A program made the translations under genes and the position numbers. The notes under the pieces are model-generated. The model was not told where the DNA came from, did not search any database, and saw only the letters and a list, made by a program, of their open reading frames with translations. Positions 1 to 9,913 of a stretch of 64,000 nt of DNA are shown in pieces. This DNA comes from an uncultured Hyphomicrobiales bacterium (GTDB taxonomy: Bacteria; Pseudomonadota; Alphaproteobacteria; Rhizobiales; Beijerinckiaceae), in NCBI GenBank assembly GCA_903902915.1, contig CAIUWR010000017.1, positions 1-64,000 of the forward strand, written 5' to 3'. Position 1 is the stretch's first letter. Every line of letters begins with the position of its first letter.

Positions 1-480
1 AGCGGTCGTTTTCGGGGGGTGGGGAGCGGTTCCTGCGGGGTTGGCTACCGGAGCCTGCCTCCCGGGCGATCATGCGCAAAAGGCGTGGTTCTTCGGCTGG
101 CCGCCGGTGGACATGTCAAAAGGGGTTCCTCCCGCTGACGCCACGCCCAGTCACCCGCCCGTCCGGCAAAATGACCGGTCTGAGCAGATGACGCTCACAA
201 ACCTGAGATGCGGATCTGGCGGGCTCACAGCCGTGGGCTCCAGCGCCGCATCAGGGCCTGCCGTTCCCCCTCCGCCAGAGGCTGGAGCGTGACGAGGCCC
301 GGGCCAAGAGCGGGAGCGATGATCGAAGAATCCGCGCCGGGGGCGCCGCGAGGCGATCAACCCACAACTCATCAGCGCCGAAACGGCGCCCCCAGCCCCT
401 CAAGGGGCGTGCATGCCCATCCACCCGGCGCGGTTTCGCGTGCGGGCTTCAACTGTTCAGCCACCGAGAGGAGAGTCCGC
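1..480. other. No recognisable gene; leader of the first CDS
   Basis: The short ORFs here (41..292 plus, 151..372 minus) have compositionally biased Pro/Arg/Gly-rich translations with no recognisable motif and no good ribosome binding site. I treat the stretch as intergenic. Its last bases carry the GAGGAGAG Shine-Dalgarno of the next gene. Confidence 0.5.
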
Positions 481-807
481 ATGAGAAAGGCGCCCAAACC
501 ATCGCCCGCCCGACCGCCCCGGCTGTCCGCCCAGGACAAACGCCTTCTGCCTCTGGCGCCCGGCCTGCGGCGAAAAATACAGCGCGTGATGGTGCGCGAG
601 CTGATTGACAGCGTTCCCGATTTTCGCGCGGATGTGCGGACCCTCGTGGAGCTCTGCAACTTCCCCAATGCCTGCGGAGACGCCGATTGCGCCCGCGCCC
701 AGACCTGCGCGCGGAACTTCGAATGCTACGTGGTCGCCCATCGCGCCTTCGGCAAACTGCTGCCTTACATGCAGGAGGCTTTCGCCCGAAACCGGGCGGC
801 GGGATAG
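481..807 (+). CDS. Small hypothetical protein with a Cys-rich motif
   Basis: A 108-aa protein of unknown function. I chose the internal ATG because a strong purine-rich site (GAGGAGAG) lies just upstream; the longer ORF from 208 has no such support. The N-terminus is basic and Pro-rich, so not a signal peptide. The second half holds five cysteines in a compact run (LCNFPNAC, DCARAQTC, then ARNFEC), spaced like a metal- or Fe-S-binding knuckle. It is followed by a short helix-like tail. It stands alone, with the next gene on the opposite strand. The function is not recognised; metal binding is inference from cysteine spacing only. Confidence 0.6.
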   Translation: MRKAPKPSPARPPRLSAQDKRLLPLAPGLRRKIQRVMVRELIDSVPDFRADVRTLVELCNFPNACGDADCARAQTCARNFECYVVAHRAFGKLLPYMQEAFARNRAAG

Positions 808-882
808 ACCTCATTCGCGCCCAGGGACGCGTCGCCTCGCAAGCGAGGGGCGCCCCCATGCTCGTCAGGAAATGAACCCGCC

Positions 883-1308
883 TCAGTTCCAGGGCGTAGG
901 CGCGGGGATCTTCACCGCCGGGCCTTCGCATTCCACCGTGCCGAAATCGGCCGGGCCGACGATTTCCATATATTCCATGTCGGAGGAGTAATCGAAGAGA
1001 TAGTGGACCATGCCGGGGCGCTGATGCACCACATCGCCAGCCTCGACGATGAATTCCTTGTCCTCATACATGAACCGCGCCCAGCCTTTGGTCATGACGA
1101 TGATCTGGAAATCGGCGACGTGATAATGCCAGCCGGTGCCGACCTCGGGCGGCATGTTGGCTTTGACGAGATGGGCGATGACATTGCCGTGGGTGGCGTC
1201 TTTGACGCCAAGATCGCGATAGAGGAAGAAGTCTCGAAGGCCGCCGCCCTTCCATTCGGTGTCGGCGGGCTTCACATGGGAAAATGCTGTTTTCATGGCT
1301 CCGGACAT
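883..1308 (-). CDS. Cupin domain protein
   Basis: A 141-aa single-domain cupin. The first cupin motif shows as WHYHVADFQ and the second as GDVVHQRPGMVH, giving the expected His metal ligands in a small beta barrel. The ATG at 1308 was chosen over the longer ORF because AGGAGA sits seven bases upstream. Such small cupins often bind Fe, Mn or Zn and act as dioxygenases, isomerases or sensors; the substrate cannot be read from sequence. It lies downstream of a glutathione transferase gene on the same strand, 37 bases away, so the two may be co-transcribed. Confidence 0.8.
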   Translation of the reverse strand: MSGAMKTAFSHVKPADTEWKGGGLRDFFLYRDLGVKDATHGNVIAHLVKANMPPEVGTGWHYHVADFQIIVMTKGWARFMYEDKEFIVEAGDVVHQRPGMVHYLFDYSSDMEYMEIVGPADFGTVECEGPAVKIPAPTPWN

Positions 1309-1345
1309 GACCCATCTCCTGTGACTGATGGCATGCGTTGAAACA

Positions 1346-2002
1346 TCAGAATTCAACCTCGAGCTCTTCGATCTCCTCATGTTCGAGCTGGGCCGCAGCC
1401 AGCCACGCCTGCATGGCGGGCCATTCAAGAATGCGGTCGCAATAGGCGGCGCTGACGGGATCGAGCGGCACGTCATAGGTGCGCAGCCGCGTGACCACCG
1501 GCGCATACATGGCGTCGGCCATGGTGAGCGTTTCTCCGAAGAGATAGGGCCCGCCATAGGCGGAGAGGCATTCGCCCCAGATCTCGATGATGCGGTCAAT
1601 ATCCGCCCGCGCCTTCGACCAGACCTTGAAATCGGGAAAATGCGCTTTCAAATTCATGGGCAGAGCGGAGCGCAGCGAAGTGAAGCCGGAATGCATCTCG
1701 CCGCAGATGGCGCGACAATGGGCGCGGTGAAGCCTATCCTTGGGCAAAAGGCCTTTTTTAGGCGCAATCTCGTTGAGGAACTCGCCGATGGCCAAAGTGT
1801 CCCAGATGCGAAACTCCTTGTAGGTGAGGCAAGGCACAAGAATGGAGGGAGACAGAAGCAGGATCTCGGCGCGCGCGGAGGCGTCGTCGGGCGCGGTGAT
1901 GACCTCTTCAAAGGGAATTCCCGCGAGTTTGGTCATGAGCCAGCCCCGCAGGGACCAGGATGAGTAATTCTTGCTGCTGATGGTGAGCGTCGTCGCCGCC
2001 AT
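1346..2002 (-). CDS. Glutathione S-transferase family protein
   Basis: A 218-aa cytosolic GST-like protein. The N-terminal thioredoxin-fold region reads SSKNYSSWSLRGW, typical of a bacterial GST group in which a Ser or Tyr near the N-terminus activates glutathione. An all-helical C-terminal domain with the GETLTMADAMYAPV helix-cap motif follows. The start at 2002 has a GGAGA site; the longer ORF upstream runs into the phaZ leader. It is divergent from phaZ and upstream of the cupin. The family conjugates or reduces electrophiles with glutathione; the substrate is unknown. Confidence 0.85.
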   Translation of the reverse strand: MAATTLTISSKNYSSWSLRGWLMTKLAGIPFEEVITAPDDASARAEILLLSPSILVPCLTYKEFRIWDTLAIGEFLNEIAPKKGLLPKDRLHRAHCRAICGEMHSGFTSLRSALPMNLKAHFPDFKVWSKARADIDRIIEIWGECLSAYGGPYLFGETLTMADAMYAPVVTRLRTYDVPLDPVSAAYCDRILEWPAMQAWLAAAQLEHEEIEELEVEF

Positions 2003-2114
2003 GATCGTTCTCCGATATGCGATAGAGAAAGCAAACGATATGCCAGACACGCCCGAACCGCCTCTGGCACAGCGCTTGCTGGACCGGGGCAGGAAACCGG
2101 GATATCGAAGCGCC

Positions 2115-3332
2115 ATGATGTACGACGCTTACCAACGCTATGCGGATGCGGCCCATCCGATCCGCATGATGGCCGGGAACTCGCAGCAATTGCTGCGCGC
2201 CTGGACCGCGACGCCCTTCGCCTCGCCCTTCGCCCGCATGGCGGCGATGTGCGAAGTGGTGCAGGTGGCGGGCTTCACCCATACGCGCCCGGACTTCGCC
2301 ATCACCGAGGTGAAGACGCCCAATGGCGATCTGGCGGCGGTGCAGGAATCCGTCGCCCTTGGAACGCCCTTCTGCGACCTGCTGCGCTTCTCGCGCGAGG
2401 GCGCCGAACAAAGGCCGAAAGTGCTGCTGGTGGCGCCCATGTCAGGCCATTTCGCCACCCTGCTGCGCGGCACCATCAAGACGCTGCTGCGCGACTTCGA
2501 GGTTTATGTCACCGACTGGAAAAACGCCCGCGACGTGCCGCTGAGCGCAGGCGCCTTCACCCTCGACGACTTCACGTCCCATATCATCGACTTTCTGCAA
2601 GTCCTGGGGCCGAACGCGCATCTGGTCGCGGTCTGCCAGCCCACGGTGGCGGCGCTGGCGGCGGTCTCGGTTATGGCCGCCCGCAAGGATCCCGCCCAGC
2701 CCGCAAGCATGACCCTGATGGCCGGCCCCATCGACACGCGCGTCTCGCCCACCAAGGTGAATGAGTTGGCGACGTCGAAACCCATTGAATGGTTTCGCGA
2801 AAAGATGATCGGCGTGGTGCCCGGAGGCCAGATCGGCGCGGGACGCCGCGTCTATCCCGGCTTCCTGCAACTGGCCGCATTCATGAGCATGAATGTGGAA
2901 CGCCACACGAAATCCTTCGTCGACATGTTCCAGGCCCGCGTCGCGGGCGATGCGGCCAAGGCCGATCAGATCCGCGCTTTCTACGAGGAATATTTCGCGA
3001 TCATGGATCTCGACGCCGACTTCTATCTGCAAACAGTCGAGACCGTCTTCCAGACCTGCGCGCTCCCCAAAGGCGAATTGACCTTTCGCGGCGAGCCGGT
3101 GGACCCAAAGGCGATCCGCCGGACCTTCCTGCTGACCGTCGAGGGCGAAAAAGACGACATCTGCGCCGTCGGCCAGACATTGGCCGCGCAGGATCTATGC
3201 AGCAATCTGCGGCCCTACATGAAGTCGCACTATATGCAGCCGGGCGTCGGCCATTATGGCGTGTTCAACGGAAAGCGCTGGGACAACCAGATCTATCCGG
3301 TGCTGCGCGACCATATCCAGTCGAGCCTTTAG
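2115..3332 (+). CDS. phaZ: Intracellular polyhydroxyalkanoate (PHB) depolymerase
   Basis: A 405-aa alpha/beta-hydrolase that mobilises intracellular polyhydroxybutyrate. The nucleophile motif is VAVCQPTV with Cys (about residue 174) instead of the lipase Ser, as known for the Ralstonia-type intracellular depolymerase. A late His sits in PGVGHYGVFNG. There is no signal peptide, which fits a cytosolic granule-associated enzyme. The start is the tandem ATGATG at 2115; the upstream in-frame ORF overlaps the divergent GST gene and is rejected. It ends convergently with the next gene, whose stop codon overlaps its own. It implies that the organism stores PHB. Confidence 0.93.
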   Translation: MMYDAYQRYADAAHPIRMMAGNSQQLLRAWTATPFASPFARMAAMCEVVQVAGFTHTRPDFAITEVKTPNGDLAAVQESVALGTPFCDLLRFSREGAEQRPKVLLVAPMSGHFATLLRGTIKTLLRDFEVYVTDWKNARDVPLSAGAFTLDDFTSHIIDFLQVLGPNAHLVAVCQPTVAALAAVSVMAARKDPAQPASMTLMAGPIDTRVSPTKVNELATSKPIEWFREKMIGVVPGGQIGAGRRVYPGFLQLAAFMSMNVERHTKSFVDMFQARVAGDAAKADQIRAFYEEYFAIMDLDADFYLQTVETVFQTCALPKGELTFRGEPVDPKAIRRTFLLTVEGEKDDICAVGQTLAAQDLCSNLRPYMKSHYMQPGVGHYGVFNGKRWDNQIYPVLRDHIQSSL

Positions 3333-4057
3333 AAACTGAACAGCGAGGTCGTGGCTTTCAAACCGGCGTCCAGCGCCCGCTGCGCCCCGGCGATCAGATT
3401 GGGCAGGCCCGGGCCGGGCAGCGGCTCGACCTTGACGGGGCCGCTTTGCGACGCTTGCGCCGCCTCCTTGTGGGCGTCTGGCGGCGGCGCATAGGCGACC
3501 CTGACCCTGGGCGCCCGAGTCGTGCCGACGGGTGTGGGATCGAGGGGTTTGGGCGAAAAGGCCGCCGCCAGAGCCCCGAAGAGCGTGCGCTGCGACGGGG
3601 TGGCGGCGGGTGCGGGCTCTTGCGGGCGGGCGCGCGCCATTTGCGTGCCGCCATCGTTGCAGTTGCGCAGTCCAAGGGCGATCAACTCGACGCCGGTGAG
3701 CACGCGGTATTCGCGCGTCAACCCGCCGAGCCGGGCCTGAACGGCCGCAGGGTAGCTGCGGAACAGCTCAGCCGACACGCCCTCGTCAGCCTCGCGGGTG
3801 TTGGCGTTATAGGCCTTGTGGAATTTCAGCAGGCTGCTCGGATAGACGCAGACATTGGGCAGGCTGAGGGCCATGGTGCAGGCGGAGCGGCATTCATGCA
3901 GCCGCACCTCGCGCCCCTCCTGAAGGTAACGGGCGGTCTGGGCCTGATATTCGGTGACATAGCCGCCAACGTCCTTCAGGACGACGACGGGGGCGGGAAA
4001 GGGCGGCGGATCGAGATAGGCCAAAAGGCACCCGGAATTTGGACGCAGGACGCCCAT
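3329..4057 (-). CDS. ClpP/crotonase-like fold protein, putative secreted or periplasmic
   Basis: A roughly 242-aa protein with the motif CRSACTMALSLP, which resembles the serine nucleophile region of ClpP-like proteins often annotated as predicted periplasmic proteins in alphaproteobacteria. It is followed by a FHKAYN segment where such proteins carry a catalytic-type His. The C-terminal third is Pro/Ala-rich and probably disordered. The start is uncertain: ATG at 4057 has a weak AAGG, while an in-frame ATG at 4207 would almost touch the divergent rnd start. No clear signal peptide is seen from 4057. The substrate is unknown; proteolysis is not proven. Confidence 0.65.
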   Translation of the reverse strand: MGVLRPNSGCLLAYLDPPPFPAPVVVLKDVGGYVTEYQAQTARYLQEGREVRLHECRSACTMALSLPNVCVYPSSLLKFHKAYNANTREADEGVSAELFRSYPAAVQARLGGLTREYRVLTGVELIALGLRNCNDGGTQMARARPQEPAPAATPSQRTLFGALAAAFSPKPLDPTPVGTTRAPRVRVAYAPPPDAHKEAAQASQSGPVKVEPLPGPGLPNLIAGAQRALDAGLKATTSLFSF

Positions 4058-4222
4058 TCGCGGGCCTTGAAAGCGGCGGACCAGGCCAAGCTGCCGCCAT
4101 CTGCGCTTTTCGCTACCCCCTGTGGCGCGAATGCGGCCATAATCAGCATAAAGCGGGGAATAGTCCCGCCACCGCCCAAGGCGCCTCGCGCAAAAGGATC
4201 GATTCATGTATAGGCAACAGGG

Positions 4223-5401
4223 ATGAGCCTGATCACTTCGACCGAAGCCCTTGCAGCGGTATGCGACCGCATCTCCCGCCACCCGTTTGTCACCGTGGAC
4301 ACCGAGTTCCTGCGGGAAACGACCTTTTGGCCAAAACTCTGCGTCATCCAGCTCGCCTCGGACGACGAGGCGGTGGCGATCGACGCGCTGGCCGAGGGCC
4401 TGGACCTGACGCCGGTCTTCGAGCTGATGGCCAATCCGGCCATCGTGAAGGTCTTCCACGCCGCCCGGCAGGACATCGAAATCGTCTGGAACCTCGCCAA
4501 AATGGTCCCGGCGCCCCTGTTCGACACGCAAGTGGCGGCCATGGTCTGCGGCTTCGGCGATCAGGTCAGCTATGGGGAGCTGGTGCAGTCGGTCTGCAAG
4601 ATCCCGGTGGACAAGTCCTCCCGCTTCACCGACTGGTCTCGCCGCCCCCTTTCCGAGGCCCAGATCACCTATGCGCTGGCGGATGTGACCCATCTGCGCG
4701 ACGTCTACCGCTGGCTCAGCGCCCGTCTGGAGAAGACCGGCCGCACCAGCTGGCTGGCCGACGAGATGCTGACGCTGACCTCCGCATCGACCTATGAGCA
4801 GCATCCTGACAACGCCTGGGAGCGCCTGCGCAACCGCGCCCGCAAACCGCGCGACCTCGCCATCCTGATGGAGATCGCCGCCTGGCGCGAGCGTGAGGCC
4901 CAATCGCGCGATGTGCCCCGTTCGCGCGTGCTCAAGGACGACATCATGATCGAGATCGCGCTGGCGGCGCCCCGCACGGCCGATCTGCTTGGGCAGCTTC
5001 GATCATTCCCGCGCGGCATGGAGCGGTCCCGCTCCGGCGCTGACATTCTCGCAGCTGTCGAACTGGGCCTCGCCCGCGATCCCAAAACCTTGCCGCGCAT
5101 TGATCGCGAGCGGCGCAGCAATGGCGGGGGCGCCACTGTCGAACTGCTGAAAGTATTGTTGCGGCAGGTGTCCGAACGCCATGGCGTCGCCGCCAAGATG
5201 ATCGCCACGGTGGACGATCTTGAAGCCATCGCCGCAGATGACCGCGCCAAGGTCGCGGCCCTTTCGGGCTGGCGTCGCGAACTGTTCGGCGCCAAGGCGC
5301 TTGAACTGAAGCAGGGACGCCTCGCCCTCACGGTTGAAGAGGGCAAGGTCGTCACGCTGGAATGGCGGGATGCGCCTGAGCCATCTGTGGATGCGGCGTA
5401 A
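4223..5401 (+). CDS. rnd: Ribonuclease D
   Basis: A 392-aa 3'-to-5' exoribonuclease that trims tRNA and other stable RNA precursors in the cytosol. The DEDD-type catalytic motifs are visible: VDTEFLRE (Exo I), HAARQDIEI (Exo II) and YALADVTHL (Exo III, with the Y-x3-D pattern). A C-terminal HRDC-type helical region begins near [14 protein letters not shown]. Length is normal for the family. The start follows a short CAGGG. It is divergent from the ClpP-like gene and convergent with ppx, leaving 11 bases between stops. Confidence 0.95.
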   Translation: MSLITSTEALAAVCDRISRHPFVTVDTEFLRETTFWPKLCVIQLASDDEAVAIDALAEGLDLTPVFELMANPAIVKVFHAARQDIEIVWNLAKMVPAPLFDTQVAAMVCGFGDQVSYGELVQSVCKIPVDKSSRFTDWSRRPLSEAQITYALADVTHLRDVYRWLSARLEKTGRTSWLADEMLTLTSASTYEQHPDNAWERLRNRARKPRDLAILMEIAAWREREAQSRDVPRSRVLKDDIMIEIALAAPRTADLLGQLRSFPRGMERSRSGADILAAVELGLARDPKTLPRIDRERRSNGGGATVELLKVLLRQVSERHGVAAKMIATVDDLEAIAADDRAKVAALSGWRRELFGAKALELKQGRLALTVEEGKVVTLEWRDAPEPSVDAA

Positions 5402-5412
5402 AGGCCTGACGT

Positions 5413-6942
5413 TTAATCCAGAAGCCTGATCGTCGGTTCGCGGCCGATCAGCTTGGCCATCTGCTTCAGGCGTCCGCTCAAGCGCTCGTTGACCAGCGGC
5501 GCCATATCCGTGGGGACGGACAGAACCACTTTGGCCCTGGAACACATCATTGGGCAACGCGACAAAACGCCCGGCATGGCCGCCGACAGGAGATAACCCA
5601 CACGCATCGCCGCCCCCAGAATATGGGCGCGATCAAGCATCCGAACGGTGGCGATACTGCGGATGGTCGGGCTCACATCCGCATCCGGCCCCATATGTCG
5701 ATAGGACGTGGTGAGCGCGAGAAAGGCCCGGCCTGGATGGTCGATGCCGCCGAAAGCCGCATTGGCGATGATGTTCAGCGCTTGCTCGCCGCGATAATCG
5801 GGGTGGGCGCGCCAGCCGATGTCGGAGAGCAAACAGGCGGCATGGCGCAAGCGTTTTTCGTCAGACGTTTCTTCCAGCTGGGTGGAGCGCATGAAATCAT
5901 CGGTCCATGCGCACAACTCCTCGCCGTGCAGAGGTGCGCGGGACCGCAACACATTGAGGTCGCGAGCCGAGGCGATGAGCGGATCCGCGCGTTTCTGCGC
6001 CGCCTCAAGTCGCTCGAAAAGCAGGCCCTCGCGCACGCCAAGCGCTGAAATCACCACATTTCGCGGCTTGGCCCGACGGATGATCTCATCCAGCACGACG
6101 GCGCCATAGGCGAGCAAGGGGCGCCGGGCGCTCGCCACGCTGTCGATGGCGATCAGCGCCTCGGCGTTGACGCGCTCCACCAGCGAGGCGAAATCGGACG
6201 CATCGCGCGCGGGAATGGAGTAACCATGCATGACGTTCAGCGGATAGTTGCGCTGGCGCATGTGCAGCCGCGCCAGAGCGCGCCAGGTGCCGCCCACCGC
6301 ATAGAAACTGCGGTCGCGCAAACCTTGCAGCGCCTTGCTGTCGGCGAGCGCCTCGCGCACGATCTTGATCGCCTTTTTCGGGCTCTTGCCGGACACATCC
6401 ATCAAGGCGAGACCACCAAGCGGCAGGGTTTCGCCCTTGCCCAGACGGGCGCCTTTCACATCCGCCAGTTCAAGCGAACCGCCGCCAAGATCGCCCACCA
6501 CGCCGTCCGGCTTGAAAAACCCGGAGACGACGCCCATCGCGGACAGCTCGGCCTCGCGACGACCTGACAGCAGCTCGATAGGCGCGCCAATGGCCTCGCG
6601 CGCCGCCTCCAGAAACTGTTTGCCGTTGGAAGCGTCCCGCGCGGCCGCCGTCGCCAACACATGGACATCGCCGATCTCCATGATGTCGCACAACACGCGA
6701 AACCGCCGCAGCGCGCCCAGCGCCTTTGCGACGCCATCCTCCGGCAGCTTGCCGGTGACCGCGACGCCTCGGCCGAGACCGCACAGCAACTTGTCATTGA
6801 ATAATGGCGTCGGCGACCGGGAAAGGCCCTCATAGGCGACCAACCGAACGGAATTGGACCCGATGTCCACTATAGCCACCGGCTTTCCCAGAGCGAGACG
6901 CCCCGGAGCATCAAGCTTCGCGAGGCTTTTTTCGAAGGTCAT
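5413..6942 (-). CDS. ppx: Exopolyphosphatase (Ppx/GppA family)
   Basis: A 509-aa sugar-kinase/actin-fold phosphatase that removes terminal phosphates from inorganic polyphosphate (or pppGpp). The first phosphate loop is DIGSNSVRLV near residue 27 and the second GDLGGGSLEL near residue 150. The extra C-terminal helical region with an HD-like stretch is usual for the long alphaproteobacterial form. It begins four bases after the ppk stop, so the two form an operon that makes and degrades polyphosphate. Whether it prefers polyP or pppGpp cannot be decided here. Confidence 0.93.
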   Translation of the reverse strand: MTFEKSLAKLDAPGRLALGKPVAIVDIGSNSVRLVAYEGLSRSPTPLFNDKLLCGLGRGVAVTGKLPEDGVAKALGALRRFRVLCDIMEIGDVHVLATAAARDASNGKQFLEAAREAIGAPIELLSGRREAELSAMGVVSGFFKPDGVVGDLGGGSLELADVKGARLGKGETLPLGGLALMDVSGKSPKKAIKIVREALADSKALQGLRDRSFYAVGGTWRALARLHMRQRNYPLNVMHGYSIPARDASDFASLVERVNAEALIAIDSVASARRPLLAYGAVVLDEIIRRAKPRNVVISALGVREGLLFERLEAAQKRADPLIASARDLNVLRSRAPLHGEELCAWTDDFMRSTQLEETSDEKRLRHAACLLSDIGWRAHPDYRGEQALNIIANAAFGGIDHPGRAFLALTTSYRHMGPDADVSPTIRSIATVRMLDRAHILGAAMRVGYLLSAAMPGVLSRCPMMCSRAKVVLSVPTDMAPLVNERLSGRLKQMAKLIGREPTIRLLD

Positions 6943-6946
6943 GCCG

Positions 6947-9163
6947 TCACCGTGATTGCAACCGTTTAAACAGGTTCTTCGGACTGGAGCTTTTCAACGA
7001 CTTGCCCCGCCCCGAAAGGCTGGGATTGGTCATGAAATAACTATGCGCATTGAACGGCTCCTCGCCGGGCAACAAGCTGACCCGTTCACTACTCCCATCT
7101 GGCAGTACGCGATAGCTCTGCTGATTGTCCATGAAGTTGGCGACCATGATCTGGTCCAGCACCTGTTCATGGACGGTCGGGTTGACGATGGGGGTCATGA
7201 CCTCCACCCGCCGCTCCAGATTGCGCTGCATCAGGTCAGCGGAGGAGATGTAAACATAGGCTTTGGGGTGCGGCAATCCGTGCCCACCACCAAAACAATA
7301 AACCCGCGCATGCTCCAGAAAGCGCCCAACGATGGACTTCACGCGGATATTGTCGGACAGGCCCGGCACCCCCGGACGCAGGCAGCATATGCCGCGCACG
7401 ACCAGATCCACCTGAACGCCGGACTGGCTCGCCTGATAGAGCGCGTCGATGATCTGCGGATCCACCAGCGAATTGCACTTGGCCCAGATCGCCGCCGGCT
7501 TGCCCGCCCGCGCAAAGCCGATCTCATCCTGAATATGCTGCAACAGGCGCTTCTTGAGCGAGATCGGCGAAACCGCCATACGCTCGAGCCCGGCGGGCTC
7601 GGCATAGCCAGTCACATAATTGAAGATGCGCGCCACATCGCGACCGATTGCGGGGTCGGCGGTGAAGTAGGAAATATCCGTGTAAATGCGCGCCGTCACC
7701 GGGTGGTAATTGCCGGTTCCCACATGGCAATAGGTCACGAGGTTGGCGCCTTCGCGACGCACCACCATCGACAGTTTGGCGTGGGTCTTCAGCTCGAGGA
7801 AGCCGAACACGACCTGCGCGCCCGCGCGCTCCAGATCCCGCGCCCACCGAATATTGGCCTCTTCGTCGAAACGCGCCTTCAATTCGATCAACGCCGTGAC
7901 GGATTTGCCCGCCTCCGCAGCCTCGATGAGGGCGCGCACGATCGGACTGTCGTTGGACGTGCGATAAAGCGTCTGCTTGATCGCCACCACATTGGGATCG
8001 CGCGCCGCCTGGCTGAGGAACTGCACCACCACGTCAAAGGATTCATAGGGGTGGTGAACCGCCAGATCCTTCTGCTTGATCGCCGCAAAGCAATCGCCGC
8101 CGTTGTCCCGCACCCGCTCAGGAAAGCGCGGATTATAGGGCGTGAATTTCAAATCAGGGCGCGCGATGCCGACAATGTCGGAAAGCTCGTTGAGCGCCAG
8201 CATCCCGTGATGGATGAAAATCTCCTCGGGCAACACATCGAGTTCTTCTGCCACAAACTGTTGCAACTCGTCGGGCATATTGGAGTCAAACTCCAGCCGG
8301 ATGACGATGCCGCGCCGACGGCGCTTCAAGGCGGTCTCGAACAACAGCACGAGATCTTCGGCTTCCTCCTCGATCTCGATTTCGCTGTCGCGCACCACGC
8401 GGAAGAAACCATGCCCCTTCACCGCATAGCCCGGAAACAAGCGCTGCGACTGCATGATGATCAACGCCTCAAGCGCCACAAAGCGCGCCTTGCCGGGCGC
8501 AAGCTGCTCGGGCAGGCGCACGAAGCGGTCAATCTTGGCTGGCAGGCGCACGAGCGCATTGAGGCGACGTCCATCGGACTGCCGAATGAGTTCGACGGTG
8601 ACGCTGAAACCGAAGTTCGGGATGAAAGGAAATGGATGCGCCGGATCAATGGCGATGGGCGTCAGAACGGGAAAGACGTGCAGCATGAAATGGTCGCTGA
8701 TCCAATCATGCTCCGCCTTCGAGAGTTCGGCGGGGTCGACAACCTCGATCTTCTCTTGCGCCAGCTCCAGACGCAATTCACGCCAGCGCGACTGCTGCTC
8801 GGCCGCCAGCACAGCCACGCGCTCGCGGATCCGTACGAGCTGATCGGCGGGCGAAAGACCATCGTCCGATGGCGTGACGATGCCTGCACGGCTCTGGCGA
8901 CGCAGTCCCGCCACGCGCACCATGAAGAACTCGTCGAGGTTGCTGGCCGAGATCGTCAGGAAGCGAAGCTGCTCCAGCAGGGGATGGTTCCGGTTGGAGG
9001 CCTCTTCAAGCACCCGGCGGTTGAATTCCAGCCATGAAAGCTCGCGATTGATGAAGCGGTCTTGCCGTTCGCTCAGGCCGGGCATGCGCGCCTCCGCGCG
9101 AAGATCTTTTTCCGACGCGACCGAAATTTCGATCGTCGCCTGTTCGTTCACGTCATCCGACAC
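6947..9163 (-). CDS. ppk1: Polyphosphate kinase 1
   Basis: A 738-aa enzyme that polymerises the gamma-phosphate of ATP into polyphosphate. It has the N-terminal helical domain ([20 protein letters not shown]), the dimerising head and two PLD-like catalytic halves. Catalytic histidines sit in [11 protein letters not shown] (autophosphorylated type) and [20 protein letters not shown] is also a family signature. Length is normal. It is followed directly by ppx, and hdaA lies 66 bases upstream on the same strand. Together with phaZ it points to a cell that stores both carbon and phosphate. Confidence 0.96.
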   Translation of the reverse strand: MSDDVNEQATIEISVASEKDLRAEARMPGLSERQDRFINRELSWLEFNRRVLEEASNRNHPLLEQLRFLTISASNLDEFFMVRVAGLRRQSRAGIVTPSDDGLSPADQLVRIRERVAVLAAEQQSRWRELRLELAQEKIEVVDPAELSKAEHDWISDHFMLHVFPVLTPIAIDPAHPFPFIPNFGFSVTVELIRQSDGRRLNALVRLPAKIDRFVRLPEQLAPGKARFVALEALIIMQSQRLFPGYAVKGHGFFRVVRDSEIEIEEEAEDLVLLFETALKRRRRGIVIRLEFDSNMPDELQQFVAEELDVLPEEIFIHHGMLALNELSDIVGIARPDLKFTPYNPRFPERVRDNGGDCFAAIKQKDLAVHHPYESFDVVVQFLSQAARDPNVVAIKQTLYRTSNDSPIVRALIEAAEAGKSVTALIELKARFDEEANIRWARDLERAGAQVVFGFLELKTHAKLSMVVRREGANLVTYCHVGTGNYHPVTARIYTDISYFTADPAIGRDVARIFNYVTGYAEPAGLERMAVSPISLKKRLLQHIQDEIGFARAGKPAAIWAKCNSLVDPQIIDALYQASQSGVQVDLVVRGICCLRPGVPGLSDNIRVKSIVGRFLEHARVYCFGGGHGLPHPKAYVYISSADLMQRNLERRVEVMTPIVNPTVHEQVLDQIMVANFMDNQQSYRVLPDGSSERVSLLPGEEPFNAHSYFMTNPSLSGRGKSLKSSSPKNLFKRLQSR

Positions 9164-9229
9164 GTCGGCCTCCAGTCAATCCACCTGTCGCCGCGGACCT
9201 TTTCGAAGGGATATGACAGTACCATGACA

Positions 9230-9913
9230 TCACCATCTGTACGTCTCCAACGAGCGCAGCACATCGCCAGCCATGGGCCTCGTGATCCGCCGCCCGGCCA
9301 CCAAGGCTTCACGGTCCAGAGCCTCGACCACACGCCGCGCCGCTTCAAGCGAACGCTCGATGCGCAAGGCGAGATACTCGACCACGGTCGTGTCGACAAC
9401 AAGCTGTCGGTCGATGAACAGCTTGACCAGAACAGCCCGCACCAACGCGTCGTCGGGTTCGGAAATCTCCACGGCGGGCGCGAGACGCAAACGCGAAAGC
9501 AGATCAGGCGTGCGCAGGCCCCAGCCATCGGGCCAGCCCCGCGCCGTGATGACCAGCCAACCATTTGCGGCGGTGCGAACCAGGTTCAATAGATGGAAGA
9601 GCTCCACCTCGATCCCCCGAGCCGTCTCGACATCTTCGAGAAGGATCGGGCCGCCCGACGCCAGCACCGAGACGTCGGCGCTCGCAAGGGCGCAGGCTGG
9701 CAGCACGCGGGCGCGGCTGCGCTCCGCCCAGATCGCGCCCAGATGGCTCTTGCCTGCGCCCGTCGGCCCCAGCAGCAGGAGCACGCGGTCGGACCAGGCT
9801 GGCCAGCGCTCGAATGTCTCGAATGCGTCGATGTTCGAGGGCGAAACGAGAAAATCCTCCCGCCCGAATCGGGTCTCCACCGGCAAGTCCAGCGTGAGTT
9901 GACGCGGGGCCAT
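9230..9913 (-). CDS. hdaA: DnaA-homologous regulator HdaA (RIDA)
   Basis: A 227-aa AAA+ protein homologous to the ATPase part of DnaA but lacking its DNA-binding domain. Walker A is GPTGAGKSHL and a Walker-B-like ILLEDVE follows. Hda proteins bind the sliding clamp through an N-terminal QLxL-type motif; here residues 4 to 11 read RQLTLDLP, which fits. The known role is to stimulate ATP hydrolysis by DnaA after replication starts and so block re-initiation. Its start codon overlaps the stop of the upstream permease gene by one base (TGATG), so translation is coupled. Confidence 0.9.
   Translation of the reverse strand: MAPRQLTLDLPVETRFGREDFLVSPSNIDAFETFERWPAWSDRVLLLLGPTGAGKSHLGAIWAERSRARVLPACALASADVSVLASGGPILLEDVETARGIEVELFHLLNLVRTAANGWLVITARGWPDGWGLRTPDLLSRLRLAPAVEISEPDDALVRAVLVKLFIDRQLVVDTTVVEYLALRIERSLEAARRVVEALDREALVAGRRITRPMAGDVLRSLETYRW

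Noticed and set aside
1-480. Truncated gene at the left edge
   Set aside because: No frame on either strand gives a recognisable protein or a good start or stop context.
2789-4213. 474-aa plus-strand ORF across phaZ and the ClpP-like gene
   Set aside because: It is out of frame with phaZ and antisense to the next gene, and its Arg/Gly-rich sequence carries no motif.
6956-9037. 693-aa plus-strand ORF opposite ppk
   Set aside because: It is the antisense shadow of a well-conserved gene in GC-rich DNA; its His/Arg-rich translation has no family motif.
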